A stretch of 64,000 nt of DNA from positions 1,007,501 to 1,071,500 of the forward strand of contig NZ_ASWH01000001.1 of the NCBI RefSeq assembly GCF_000407545.1, in the 5' to 3' direction. Source of the stretch: Enterococcus gilvus ATCC BAA-350 (GTDB lineage: Bacteria > Bacillota > Bacilli > Lactobacillales > Enterococcaceae). Below the pieces are notes generated by a model, which was given only the letters and a program-made list of their open reading frames with translations, was not told the DNA's origin and ran no database searches. The position numbers and the translations under genes were made by a program. Within the stretch, counting starts at the first letter, position 1; every line of letters starts with the position of its first letter. Below are positions 45,050-53,774 of the stretch, in pieces.

Positions 45050-47041
45050 ATGTATTTATCTACCAGAGAAAGCTCTATCTTAACGATCTTGTTAAATAGT
45101 AGAAGCAAGCATACGGTGCAAGATATCAGTGATCAGCTAAACATCAACGAACGGACTGTTTACAGAGAATTGAAAAATATCAAGGCAACCTTGAAAACAT
45201 TCCAACTGGAGCTCGTGACGATTCCTTCACAAGGCTTTGAGATCCAAGGGAAATCCGAAAATCTTGCGGCGCTAAAACAAGCTTTTCAAAAACAGAATAT
45301 CCATCAAATTTTGACCGTAACGGAACGGGTCGATTTGGTCACGCTGATTCTATTGTTGGAAGAGGACTTCATTAAGATGCAGGCGATTGCTGCAGAATTA
45401 CAGGTCTCTCTTTCGACGATTAAGAAGGATGTTGCTTTTTTAACGGATAGTCTGCCTGAAAAGGGCATTCGCGTCATTTCTAAAAAAGGTGAAGGCATTA
45501 AACTTGAGGCGGACATGATCAATCGCCATATCTTGACCTTAGATATCTTGACGAAGCACGTGACTTCTTCGGAATTTATTGCATGGTTTTTACTAAAAAA
45601 GTCGAAGGATTCATTTTATAAGAAGATTTGTTTTCAAAAAATCAGTGATCCGCTCCATTTTGTTTATGAGCAGCTAGGTCAACTAAACGCGGATATTGAC
45701 GATAATGATCTGCAAGAATTAGTTGTTTTATTATCACTGTGGCTGAGTATCTGTCATTTGACTACGTTGCCCAATAATTCGATTGATACGATCGCAATCG
45801 AACTAAATCAGACGGGTAACCGGCTTTATCATCGGATGATTGAAAATCAAAAGAGCATTTTGGCTGAAAAAACGCATCCAGAATCATTTTTAGATTACTT
45901 AAAATGGATTATCCATTTGTATTTTCAACGAGATCATACAAATGAACTTGACTTACCGCATTTTGACAATGATATCGCGATATCTGTGAAGGACATGGTG
46001 AACAATGTCGAAGCACAGTTAGGTGTAAAACTTCACGGAAATGAACGGCAAGTCCGGGATCTATCCGCTCATTTAAGAAAAGCAGTTACGCGTATCAACA
46101 GCGGTCTATTTGTTAGAAATCCCATGAAGGATGAAATCAAGAAAAACTATCTCTTTATTTTTGAGATCGTGAGTCATGCGGCGGAAGAGGTGTTTGGAAA
46201 AGAATTTTTTCCAGAAGATGAACTGTGTTTTCTTGTGCTTTATTTTGTGATGATGATCGACAAGTTATCGAATAAGGCCTTTCGCGTGCTAATCGTTTGT
46301 TCTAGTGGTATGGGATCGTCAAAGATGCTAACTAGCCGTTTGGAATACGAAGTGCCGGAAGTGTACGTCAAGGACATTATTTCACTCACTGATCTGCATA
46401 ATAAAGATATCCATGAGTACGAATTAGTCTTGTCAACGATCCCATTACCACTAGCATCGGAAGATTATTTGAAAGTATCTCCCTTGCTGAATGAACAAGA
46501 ATTGGCTTTAGTACAGACGAAGATCAACAACCACAAGTACTCTGATTTGAAAACGATTCAACGGCAAAAGCAGATGAATGTAGCAGATTTTGAGCAGCAT
46601 CTGATGAAAAGATTATTTTACGCACAAAAAGTATTAGAGTTGATGAGGTATTGCCAGTTCAGAGAAGAAGTGATTTTTACGACAAAAATCAAAAAAAAGC
46701 GTGATGTATTCAAACGTTTAGCTGAATTTTTAGAAGTTGATGAGGCCAAGCTGACGAATAGTATCCAGACAACTGCGCAGCAGGAGCAAACGGTGCTCTT
46801 TATTATTCGTAAAAATGCAACATTTTCGGCAGATCGGATTCAGGTAATATCTGAGGCATCAAAACAATTAGGAAACTACTATTTAGTCGTAGTAGACACT
46901 GCCGAAAGTCTTTCGGGAATTAGCCATAAATTTTATCGTCAAGTCAAAGAAATCTTTTTTGACCATGTCTATGATCTCACTAAGATCGGATCATCTGATG
47001 ATTTGAAAACATATTTAGTAAAAATGAATGAAATTGTATAG
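45050..47041 (+). CDS. mtlR: MtlR-type PRD transcription activator
   Basis: 663-residue activator: N-terminal HTHs (TVQDISDQLNINERTVYREL near 20; a second near 115), PRD region (about 200-410, including LSAHLRKAV), an EIIB-Gat-like domain with Cys in IVCSSGMGSSKML near 422, and a C-terminal EIIA-like domain (about 510-660). PTS phosphorylation of these domains tells it whether substrate is being transported. Encoded between the permease and EIIA genes, as in Gram-positive mtl operons; the first gene of the operon is the likely target. Confidence 0.9.
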   Translation: MYLSTRESSILTILLNSRSKHTVQDISDQLNINERTVYRELKNIKATLKTFQLELVTIPSQGFEIQGKSENLAALKQAFQKQNIHQILTVTERVDLVTLILLLEEDFIKMQAIAAELQVSLSTIKKDVAFLTDSLPEKGIRVISKKGEGIKLEADMINRHILTLDILTKHVTSSEFIAWFLLKKSKDSFYKKICFQKISDPLHFVYEQLGQLNADIDDNDLQELVVLLSLWLSICHLTTLPNNSIDTIAIELNQTGNRLYHRMIENQKSILAEKTHPESFLDYLKWIIHLYFQRDHTNELDLPHFDNDIAISVKDMVNNVEAQLGVKLHGNERQVRDLSAHLRKAVTRINSGLFVRNPMKDEIKKNYLFIFEIVSHAAEEVFGKEFFPEDELCFLVLYFVMMIDKLSNKAFRVLIVCSSGMGSSKMLTSRLEYEVPEVYVKDIISLTDLHNKDIHEYELVLSTIPLPLASEDYLKVSPLLNEQELALVQTKINNHKYSDLKTIQRQKQMNVADFEQHLMKRLFYAQKVLELMRYCQFREEVIFTTKIKKKRDVFKRLAEFLEVDEAKLTNSIQTTAQQEQTVLFIIRKNATFSADRIQVISEASKQLGNYYLVVVDTAESLSGISHKFYRQVKEIFFDHVYDLTKIGSSDDLKTYLVKMNEIV

Positions 47042-47057
47042 ATTGCGAGATGGGAAA

Positions 47058-47489
47058 ATGAAAATTTTTAAAGATGAGAATATCCAATTGAATCAGCACT
47101 ACGAAAATAAAATTGAAGCCATTTTAGCAGCCGGAACTATTTTAGTTGAAAATGGCTATGTGGCAGAAAGCTATATTCAAGATATGCTGGCGAGAGAGGA
47201 AGAAGTATCGACGTACATTGGCAACCACATCGCTATCCCTCACGGTATTGTGAAATCAGTTGAGAAGATTCATTCTTCGGGTATTTCATTATTGCAAGTA
47301 CCAGAAGGGATAGATTTTGATGGCAATACTGCGTACTTAGTATTCGGAATTGCGGGGAAAAACAACGAACATCTCGAGATCTTGGGTCAAATCGCGACTA
47401 TTTGCTCTGAGATGGAAAATGTCGAGATTCTTCGTCATGCAACATCGAAAGCAGAGATTCTAAAGATTTTTGAGGAGGTCGTCGTTTAA
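47058..47489 (+). CDS. mtlF: PTS mannitol-type EIIA
   Basis: 143-residue phosphocarrier that feeds the EIICB. The active histidine is in YIGNHIAIPHG near residue 64. Length equals MtlF. I use ATG 47058; an upstream ATG at 47028 inside mtlR would add 10 residues. mtlD follows immediately. Confidence 0.9.
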   Translation: MKIFKDENIQLNQHYENKIEAILAAGTILVENGYVAESYIQDMLAREEEVSTYIGNHIAIPHGIVKSVEKIHSSGISLLQVPEGIDFDGNTAYLVFGIAGKNNEHLEILGQIATICSEMENVEILRHATSKAEILKIFEEVVV

Positions 47490-48650
47490 ATGAAACAAGC
47501 ATTGCACTTTGGCGGAGGAAGTATCGGTATCGGCTTTATCGCTGACCTGTTACATGATTCCGATTACGAAACTACAATTGTTGATATAGATAGTGAGTTA
47601 GTTAAGCAAATCAATGAAACCGCCACTTTTGATCTCTATTTAATCAATGAGGATTACAAAAAGAAACAACTGACCCATGTACACGCACTGTCATCGATCG
47701 AAGATCAAGCAGAAATCATTGAAAAAATCAGTACCACGGACTTGATTACGACAGCAGTCTGGGCGGAAAATTTACCAAAGATTGCACCAGTTCTTTTACA
47801 AGGGTTGAAAAAACGCGCCGATATTGGAGGAAAGCGAGTAAACATCTTAGCCTGTGAAAATGCGATGTTTAACAGCGAGATTTTACGTAAAGCGATCCTT
47901 GCTCTAGAACCGGCGGCAGATCATTGGCTGGATGCTATTGCGGCATTTCCTAACACCGCAGTGGATCGGATGGTCCTTGCATCTGAACATGACGGGAAAA
48001 AGACCATAGACATCGGTCGTGACCATGAGTTAGTGATCGAAGAATCAAAACTCGTCTATCCAGTAGACAAGCCGATCAAGGAAGCCGTCTATACGACTAA
48101 CTTGAAAAAGTATATCGAACGTAAGCTTTACGTTGTCAATTGCGGTCACGCATGGGCGGGATTTATTGGCTTTGTTCATGGCTATTCAATCATACAAGAT
48201 GTTTTTCATAATGAAGACTTGGTGCAGATGATTCGTGAGACGATGTGGGAATCAGCACATTTATTGATGGAAAGATACGGCTTTACAAAGCAGGATATGA
48301 TTGATTACATTGATTTCATTATGGATCGTTATCAGACACCTGGTATCAAAGATATGATCACACGTGTTTCCCGCTCACCAATTCGCAAGTTACAGCCAGA
48401 AGAACGCTTAGTAGGGCCATGTGTCCAATGTGAAGAATTGGGTCTAGAAAATAAACGCTTATTGGAAGGGATCGCGGCCGCTTTTCTCTTTGACAATCCA
48501 GAGGATGAACAATCCGTGGAACTCTTGGCGTATGTTCATGAGCATGGGATCGATGATGCAATCACTCATTTCACTAATATATCGTTAGATACTCGAATGC
48601 ATCAGGTGATTAAAGAAAATTATCAGAAATTTCTGGAAATGAAAGGATAA
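47490..48650 (+). CDS. mtlD: Polyol-phosphate dehydrogenase of the MtlD family
   Basis: 386-residue NAD-dependent enzyme that would oxidise the imported alditol phosphate; classical MtlD makes fructose 6-phosphate from mannitol 1-phosphate. ACENAMFNSE, AVDRMV, the catalytic KxxxxNxxH in KLYVVNCGHAWAG, and RKLQPEERLVGP are family features. The nucleotide loop reads FGGGSIGIGF where mannitol enzymes have FGAGNIGRGF, and ELGLENKRLLEGIAAAF is conserved. The divergence matches that of the permease, so the true substrate may not be mannitol. Confidence 0.83.
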   Translation: MKQALHFGGGSIGIGFIADLLHDSDYETTIVDIDSELVKQINETATFDLYLINEDYKKKQLTHVHALSSIEDQAEIIEKISTTDLITTAVWAENLPKIAPVLLQGLKKRADIGGKRVNILACENAMFNSEILRKAILALEPAADHWLDAIAAFPNTAVDRMVLASEHDGKKTIDIGRDHELVIEESKLVYPVDKPIKEAVYTTNLKKYIERKLYVVNCGHAWAGFIGFVHGYSIIQDVFHNEDLVQMIRETMWESAHLLMERYGFTKQDMIDYIDFIMDRYQTPGIKDMITRVSRSPIRKLQPEERLVGPCVQCEELGLENKRLLEGIAAAFLFDNPEDEQSVELLAYVHEHGIDDAITHFTNISLDTRMHQVIKENYQKFLEMKG

Positions 48651-48656
48651 GCCGAC

Positions 48657-49307
48657 ATGAAGATGGAATTTTCCAATCAAGCAGGAAGTCAAATTGTAGA
48701 CGCGGTTATTACAACGATCCAAGCCAATAAAGAGTATTTAAGCGAAGTCGATAGTCACGGCGGTGATGGCGATCACGGCATCAACATGAACAAAGGCTTC
48801 ACCTTCGTTAGACAAGAGTTGGATGAACGTGCTGATTACACCATGAGTGACGGGTTGAAAGTGATCAGTCAGGTACTCGTGAATAAGATCGGGGGTTCAA
48901 TGGGCCCGTTATACGGAAGCTTCTTCAGGGGACTTAGTGTAGCATCCAGAAAGAACGAAACAATCAACAAGGAAGTAGTATTAAATATGCTGACGAAAGC
49001 CTATCAAAATCTTTCTGATTTAACTGATGCGAAAGTCGGTGATAAAAGCCTGATGGATGTGCTGGTGCCAACAGTCGAGGCATATGAACAAGTTTTTGCT
49101 GAAGATGGTTCCTTTGAAAACTGTTTGACGAGCTCGCTAAGTGCCGCCAAAGCAGGGCTGGAATCAACTAAGATGATACCCGCAAAAATCGGACGAGCCA
49201 GTCGGATTGGTGATCGTTCGATCGGGCATCAGGATGCTGGAGCAACGTCCTGTTATTTGATTATTGAAGCGCTGGTAACCACGATAAAAGAATTGTTGGA
49301 GGAATAG
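48657..49307 (+). CDS. dhaL: Dihydroxyacetone kinase subunit DhaL
   Basis: Nucleotide-binding subunit of a Dha-type ketose kinase, 216 residues. The metal-binding aspartates are in DSHGGDGDHGINM near 32-44; GGSMGPLYG, GDKSLMDVL and GRASRIGDRSIGHQDAGA are also in place. In PTS-linked systems DhaL holds ADP and is rephosphorylated by DhaM, but no dhaM occurs in this window. Order is inverted (L before K) relative to dhaKLM. Confidence 0.88.
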   Translation: MKMEFSNQAGSQIVDAVITTIQANKEYLSEVDSHGGDGDHGINMNKGFTFVRQELDERADYTMSDGLKVISQVLVNKIGGSMGPLYGSFFRGLSVASRKNETINKEVVLNMLTKAYQNLSDLTDAKVGDKSLMDVLVPTVEAYEQVFAEDGSFENCLTSSLSAAKAGLESTKMIPAKIGRASRIGDRSIGHQDAGATSCYLIIEALVTTIKELLEE

Positions 49308-49312
49308 AAGCG

Positions 49313-50305
49313 ATGCAAATTTTTGTGAATGATCCAGATTTTATTGTTGAAGATATGCTGAAGGGCTTTGCTGCGACACACCCTGAAATTATGATCTCAC
49401 CATTGAATGATCGGGTAGTCGTCCTCAAAGATAAGAAGGAAAAAGTCGGCGTCATTACCGGCGGCGGCAGCGGACACGAACCAGCTTTTCTCGGTTATGT
49501 GGGTGAGGGCATGCTGGATGCGGTAGCGATTGGTGAAGTTTTTGCCTCGCCGCCTGCCCAAGCATTTTTTGATGCCATGACCGAGGCTGATAATGGCCAG
49601 GGTGTCGCGTGTCTCTTCGGCAACTATGCTGGAGATACTATGAACGTCAAAATGGCGATCCAAATGGCCGAAGATGAGGACATTGAAGTGAAGTATGTGG
49701 TCGCAACAGACGATATTGCCTCTTCGCCTAAAGAAACTCGTGAAAAACGTCACGGAATCGCCGGCGGCTATTTCATGTGGAAGGTCGGCGGAGCCAAAGC
49801 AGCGGCCGGTGGAACATTGGATGAAGTCATCGCGGTGGCACAGAAAGTGGTTGATCGAACGAGAAGCATTTGTGTTGGGGTCACACCTTGCACGATTCCA
49901 GCTGTAGGGAAGTCGAATTTCTTGATTGATCCGGGTACGCTGGAGTTTGGGATCGGTCATCATGGTGAGACGGGAATTGAAAAGAAATCACTAGGCAGTG
50001 CCAATGAAATCGCCATTGAAATGACAGAAGCAATTTTAACTGATTTCGCTTTTGATGGAAATAGGAAATTAGCCGTGATGATCTCAGGTTTGGGCTCGAC
50101 CATGCTGATGGAACAATATGTGGTGTGTGGACAAGCTCTGGAAACATTGAAGGAAAAAGGTCACAGCGTCGAAAAAGTCTATGTCGGTAATTTTGTCACA
50201 TCGCTGGATATGGGCGGCATGTCATTGACAGTCGTTGATTTAGATGAGGAAATCACGGAATTAATGGAAGCTGAGGCACAAGCAGTAGGGTTGAAAAACT
50301 ATTAA
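49313..50305 (+). CDS. dhaK: Dihydroxyacetone kinase subunit DhaK
   Basis: Substrate-binding kinase subunit, 330 residues. GGGSGHEPAFLG carries the first active histidine, FGNYAGDTMN the aspartate, and GIGHHGETGIEKK the histidine that binds the ketone of dihydroxyacetone as a hemiaminal. The substrate is dihydroxyacetone or another short ketose such as erythrulose; recent family members show wider range. Translated with dhaL (5-bp gap). Confidence 0.88.
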   Translation: MQIFVNDPDFIVEDMLKGFAATHPEIMISPLNDRVVVLKDKKEKVGVITGGGSGHEPAFLGYVGEGMLDAVAIGEVFASPPAQAFFDAMTEADNGQGVACLFGNYAGDTMNVKMAIQMAEDEDIEVKYVVATDDIASSPKETREKRHGIAGGYFMWKVGGAKAAAGGTLDEVIAVAQKVVDRTRSICVGVTPCTIPAVGKSNFLIDPGTLEFGIGHHGETGIEKKSLGSANEIAIEMTEAILTDFAFDGNRKLAVMISGLGSTMLMEQYVVCGQALETLKEKGHSVEKVYVGNFVTSLDMGGMSLTVVDLDEEITELMEAEAQAVGLKNY

Positions 50306-50325
50306 AGGATAGGGTGGACAAAAAA

Positions 50326-50961
50326 ATGAAATTACAACTAGCTTTGGATGAGTTAAAATTAGAGGAAGCACTGATTTTTGCAGAAAAGGTTCAGGAACAC
50401 GTCGATATTATTGAGATCGGCACGCCGTTTGTGATCGATTCTGGGATGGAGGCTGTGCGCCGCTTTAAAGAAAAATTTCCCAATAAAGAAATTTTATCTG
50501 ATGAAAAGATTATGGACGGTGGCTATTACGAATCGCAATTAGGCTTCGAAGCTGGAGCTGAGTATGTGACGGTTTTGGGTGTGACCGATGTGGCGACGAT
50601 CAAGCAATGTGTCAAGGCAGGAAATGATTTTGAAAAACAAGTCGTGGTTGATATGATCTGTGTCGCGAATCTTGCAGAAAAGGTCGCTGAGATGGAAGAG
50701 CTGGGTGTGGACGTTTTGGCGGTTCATACAGGGGCGGATCAACAAGCCTGCGGACGGACGCCGCTAGATGATTTGAAGGTCATGACTTCTTGCGCGAAGA
50801 AAACTAAGATTGCCGTAGCAGGTGGCATCAGCAGCAAGACGATCGATAATTATGTTGCACTGAATCCTGATATCATCATCGTTGGCAGCAGTATTACTCA
50901 CGCGCCGGATCCTGTAGAAGAAGCACGCTTGATCAAAGAAGCGATGCTGGCGAAAGCGTAG
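50326..50961 (+). CDS. hxlA: 3-hexulose-6-phosphate synthase
   Basis: 211-residue TIM-barrel enzyme of the OMP-decarboxylase superfamily. It condenses formaldehyde with ribulose 5-phosphate, or does the reverse. MKLQLALD, EIGTPFVI, the metal/catalytic DEKIMD near 64, VDMICV, AVHTGADQQA and VAGGISSKT match HxlA. The homologous 3-keto-gulonate-6-phosphate decarboxylases (UlaD) differ in these loops but cannot be fully excluded. ATG 50326 gives the normal start; hxlB follows after 11 bp. Confidence 0.86.
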   Translation: MKLQLALDELKLEEALIFAEKVQEHVDIIEIGTPFVIDSGMEAVRRFKEKFPNKEILSDEKIMDGGYYESQLGFEAGAEYVTVLGVTDVATIKQCVKAGNDFEKQVVVDMICVANLAEKVAEMEELGVDVLAVHTGADQQACGRTPLDDLKVMTSCAKKTKIAVAGGISSKTIDNYVALNPDIIIVGSSITHAPDPVEEARLIKEAMLAKA

Positions 50962-50972
50962 GGTGATAGCTG

Positions 50973-51533
50973 ATGACACCATCAAAAAACTTATCGGCTA
51001 TCTTAACCGAATTGACAGAAGATGCACAGCAGATTGATCAAGCCCAATTGGAGCAGGTTCAAGCATTGATCTTACAAGCAAAAAGAATTTTTATCGCGGG
51101 TGCCGGACGCTCTGGTTTTGCCGCCCGGGCATTTTCTAACCGCTTGATGCATCTAGGCTTTACTGTATACTTTGTAGGCGAACCAACGACACCTTCGCTC
51201 CGTAATGGTGATCTGATTATTATCGGATCAGGCTCAGGTCGGACCTCAGCCTTGGTAAATATGGCGGAAAAGGCAAAAAGTGAGCAAGCCCAATTAGCGA
51301 CGATCACGATTCATCCGAAAAATCCGATCGGTACAATGGCGGATGCGCTGATTCAAATTCCAGGCATCTCAACGGGAGACAAAGCGACTGAAAAGGCGCC
51401 ATCGATTCAGCCCAATGGTTCATCCTTTGAACAGCTCTCTTGGCTGGTCTACGATTCCATGATCGTTGATTTGAAAAAGGAGTTAAAACAAGATCAGACG
51501 GATATGGATTACCGTCATGCAAATCTTGAATAA
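50973..51533 (+). CDS. hxlB: 6-phospho-3-hexuloisomerase, copy 2
   Basis: 186-residue SIS-domain isomerase: IAGAGRSGFAARAF near 41, IGSGSGRTSALV near 89 and QPNGSSFEQLSW near 150. It partners hxlA, the standard hxlAB pair, and connects ribulose 5-phosphate plus formaldehyde with fructose 6-phosphate. ATG follows AGGGTGATAGCTG. The second copy in this window is divergent at 42694. Confidence 0.88.
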   Translation: MTPSKNLSAILTELTEDAQQIDQAQLEQVQALILQAKRIFIAGAGRSGFAARAFSNRLMHLGFTVYFVGEPTTPSLRNGDLIIIGSGSGRTSALVNMAEKAKSEQAQLATITIHPKNPIGTMADALIQIPGISTGDKATEKAPSIQPNGSSFEQLSWLVYDSMIVDLKKELKQDQTDMDYRHANLE

Positions 51534-51539
51534 AAACCA

Positions 51540-51566
51540 GCATCGAGCTTCGGCTCGGTGCTCTTT
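51540..51566 (+). terminator. UUCG hairpin between hxlB and HAD gene
   Basis: GCATCGAGC, loop TTCG, GCTCGGTGC, then CTCTTTGG. A very stable tetraloop helix with a poor T-run; it may only partly stop transcription or protect the mRNA end. Confidence 0.55.
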
Positions 51567-51581
51567 GGGTAGGAGGGCAAA

Positions 51582-52235
51582 ATGAAAATCGTATTGTTTG
51601 ATTTGGATGGGACGTTGATTGATTCGGAGCGCTATTATTTTTCTATTTGGCAAGAATTGATGGCTCGGGAGGGCTATCAGCTTGGGAAGGATTTTTATCA
51701 GCAGGTGGTCGGGTCGCCGACATCGGTGTTAAAAGAGAAGTTTCAACAGCACTTTGGCGAGATTCCGATGTTTGACGACTTGTATAAAGAATTTATGTGT
51801 AGACGCAAACAGGCACAAAAAGACGCTGTTTTTCCGATGACGAAGGGCTGTCGTGAGTACTTAGAGTATTTATCGGAACAGGCGATCACTTGCGGAATCG
51901 TCACCTCCAGTTATCAAAAGGAAGCCGAGAATATTCTTGAGAACATGGGGTTGGCATCCTACTTTGCGTTTGGTGTCTATGGCGATCAGGTGAACATGGG
52001 AAAACCTGATTCGGAAATCTATCTCAAGGCGATCGAGCTTGCTAAGCAGCCTTTAGAGCAGATCATCGTTTATGAGGATTCGCCTAATGGTATATTAGCG
52101 GCTGTTCATGCCGGATTGTCCTGTGTTCATATTAAAAATTTTGTTGATCCTACGCCGGAGATCGAACAGCTAGTCGAAAGCAGCTGCATTGATTTTTTTG
52201 AAGTTTTGGATGGATTGACGCTTTCTTCAGACTAA
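51582..52235 (+). CDS. HAD-superfamily sugar phosphatase (beta-PGM-like)
   Basis: 217-residue HAD hydrolase: motif I LFDLDGTLIDSE, motif II VTSSYQKE, motif III MGKPDSEIY and motif IV VYEDSPNGILAA, with the small alpha-helical cap of the beta-phosphoglucomutase group. It may remove phosphate from a sugar phosphate of the preceding pathway. ATG follows TAGGAGGGCAAA; separated from hxlB by the UUCG hairpin. Confidence 0.83.
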   Translation: MKIVLFDLDGTLIDSERYYFSIWQELMAREGYQLGKDFYQQVVGSPTSVLKEKFQQHFGEIPMFDDLYKEFMCRRKQAQKDAVFPMTKGCREYLEYLSEQAITCGIVTSSYQKEAENILENMGLASYFAFGVYGDQVNMGKPDSEIYLKAIELAKQPLEQIIVYEDSPNGILAAVHAGLSCVHIKNFVDPTPEIEQLVESSCIDFFEVLDGLTLSSD

Positions 52236-52258
52236 GCAGCCGAGAGCTGCTTTTTTTG
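52235..52258 (+). terminator. Terminator of the mtl-dha-hxl cluster
   Basis: AGCAGC, loop CGAGA, GCTGCT, then seven Ts. Confidence 0.88.
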
Positions 52259-52363
52259 TGACGTATAAGTAAAATCCTGTTGGCTAGATGGAAGCCTATC
52301 CTCTATAATAAAAGGACGATGAAAGTTTGATAACAGTATTTTCATCAAGGAGAGGAGCAAAAA

Positions 52364-53485
52364 ATGAAAATAGAGCCGTTTAAAGTGGAATTATGGATGA
52401 ATGAGCATGAAGAGAAAGCTATTTACAATACAGGGGAGACCTGTGTTGATTCGATCAGTATGGACGAGTTATTTGAGATCGCTGGGTTGGACAAGGAAAA
52501 AGCGTTGAGTGAACTTACGCAAAAGCGTTTGACTTATGGGCATATTTTCGGCAATCCGGTGTTTAAAAAGGGAATCGCCTCTCTTTATGAAACAATCAAA
52601 GAAGAAGAGCTCACGACCACTCATGGGGCGATCGGCGCGAATCATTTGGTGCTGTATTCACTGGTTGAACCTGAGGACGAAGTAGTCGCCGTATTGCCAA
52701 CTTATCAGCAGCTATACTCGATCCCTGCATCGTTTAGAGCGACTGTGAAGCAGCACATGCTGACACCTGAAAATCATTTTCTGCCAGACATCGCAGAATT
52801 AAAGGAGATGGTCAGCAAAAAAACTAAGCTGATCATTCTCAACAATCCAAACAATCCCTCCGGTTCGTTGATGGATCGAGAGATGCTGGAAGAAATCATC
52901 GCGATTGCTAGAGAAGCAGGTGCGTACATCCTCTCTGATGAAACGTACCGTGGGTTGACACAGGCAGATATTGAAAGTCCCTCGATCGCGGACATGTACG
53001 AAAAAGGAATCAGCGTCAGCAGCATGTCTAAGGTCTGGTCGCTGGCCGGTCTGCGTTTAGGCTGGATCGCGACGAAGGACAAAGAAGCACTAGAGCAATG
53101 CATCCTTCATCGGGACCACAACACGATCAGCTGCGGACTTATTGATGAGGAATTGGCGGCGATCGCTTTAGCAAACAAAGAGAAAGTGTTGGCTCGTAAT
53201 CAAAAGATCATTCGAGACAACTTGAAAATTTTGGACGAGTGGGTATCGAAGGAACCGCATATTTCTTATGTCAAACCTCAGGCTGGAACGGTAACACTGC
53301 TGTATTATGACTTTGATCGATCAAGCAGAGAGCTCTGTCTTGATTTGATTAATAACCATGGCTTGTTGTTTACGCCGGGAGAATGCTTCGAGTTTGAAGG
53401 GTGTGTTCGAATCGGCTATGGCTGTAAGACAGAACAGCTGATTGCGGGTCTCGATAAATTTTCTGATTACTTAGCAACGATCTAG
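52364..53485 (+). CDS. PLP-dependent aminotransferase class I/II
   Basis: 373-residue fold-type I aminotransferase. LNNPNNPSGSLM, the DETYRGL aspartate/tyrosine pair and the PLP lysine in SSMSKVWSLAGLRLGW near 230 are present, and RIGYG supplies the carboxylate-binding arginine region. The substrate cannot be read from the sequence; the subgroup includes enzymes annotated as capreomycidine synthase-like. ATG follows AAGGAGAGGAGC. Single gene with its own terminator. Confidence 0.83.
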   Translation: MKIEPFKVELWMNEHEEKAIYNTGETCVDSISMDELFEIAGLDKEKALSELTQKRLTYGHIFGNPVFKKGIASLYETIKEEELTTTHGAIGANHLVLYSLVEPEDEVVAVLPTYQQLYSIPASFRATVKQHMLTPENHFLPDIAELKEMVSKKTKLIILNNPNNPSGSLMDREMLEEIIAIAREAGAYILSDETYRGLTQADIESPSIADMYEKGISVSSMSKVWSLAGLRLGWIATKDKEALEQCILHRDHNTISCGLIDEELAAIALANKEKVLARNQKIIRDNLKILDEWVSKEPHISYVKPQAGTVTLLYYDFDRSSRELCLDLINNHGLLFTPGECFEFEGCVRIGYGCKTEQLIAGLDKFSDYLATI

Positions 53486-53491
53486 TGTAGG

Positions 53492-53530
53492 AAAGGCGAT
53501 CCTTTGAACGAGAAGGATCGCCTTTCTTTA
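53492..53530 (+). terminator. Terminator of the aminotransferase gene
   Basis: AAAGGCGATCCTT pairs with AAGGATCGCCTTT across an 8-base loop, then CTTTA. Confidence 0.9.
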
Positions 53531-53572
53531 TCTATTTATATTTTGCCTTTTTATTAAATTCATTCAATAAAT

Positions 53573-53601
53573 TTGACGAAAATTTTTACTTTTGTTAGAT
53601 T
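53573..53601 (+). promoter_or_regulatory. Promoter of leader ORF and P-type ATPase
   Basis: TTGACG and TAGATT with 17 bases between; predicted start near 53607, 28 bases before the leader ORF. Confidence 0.7.
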
Positions 53602-53634
53602 TAACTTACTAAAACAAGTGGAGGTGAGCGGTAC

Positions 53635-53700
53635 ATGGACCCTGACGCCGAACAGACGTCGTTGTTAAAACAAAAAATTCCTTATTTTCAAAAAGAATAG
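53635..53700 (+). CDS. 21-codon leader peptide upstream of a cation ATPase
   Basis: Short ORF with a near-ideal ribosome site (GGAGGTGAG, 6-7 bases before ATG). The peptide starts MDPDAEQ and has a basic tail ending YFQKE. It sits between the promoter and the ATPase gene; the stop is 74 bp before the ATPase ATG. A weak hairpin (53717-53737) followed by six Ts lies between them. The acidic/proline start recalls the MgtL leader peptides of enterobacterial mgtA (MDPE or MEPD starts), whose translation senses Mg2+. Homology is not claimed; function is inference. Confidence 0.6.
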   Translation: MDPDAEQTSLLKQKIPYFQKE

Positions 53701-53716
53701 GCAGGCTTATTTCAGT

Positions 53717-53743
53717 GCGTTGTATAAATCAAGGTGCTTTTTT
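53717..53743 (+). terminator. Weak attenuator-like hairpin before the ATPase gene
   Basis: GCGTTG pairs with CAA and TGC (GG bulge), loop of 7, then T6 (53738-53743). Stem is short; it would act only if transcription slows. Confidence 0.35.
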
Positions 53744-53774
53744 GTCGTATTCAATAATAAGGAGAAGAGAACGA

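Noticed and set aside
49397..49963. 188-codon minus-strand frame opposite dhaK
   Set aside because: dhaK has all its catalytic motifs; the antisense frame has no ribosome site or recognisable domain.
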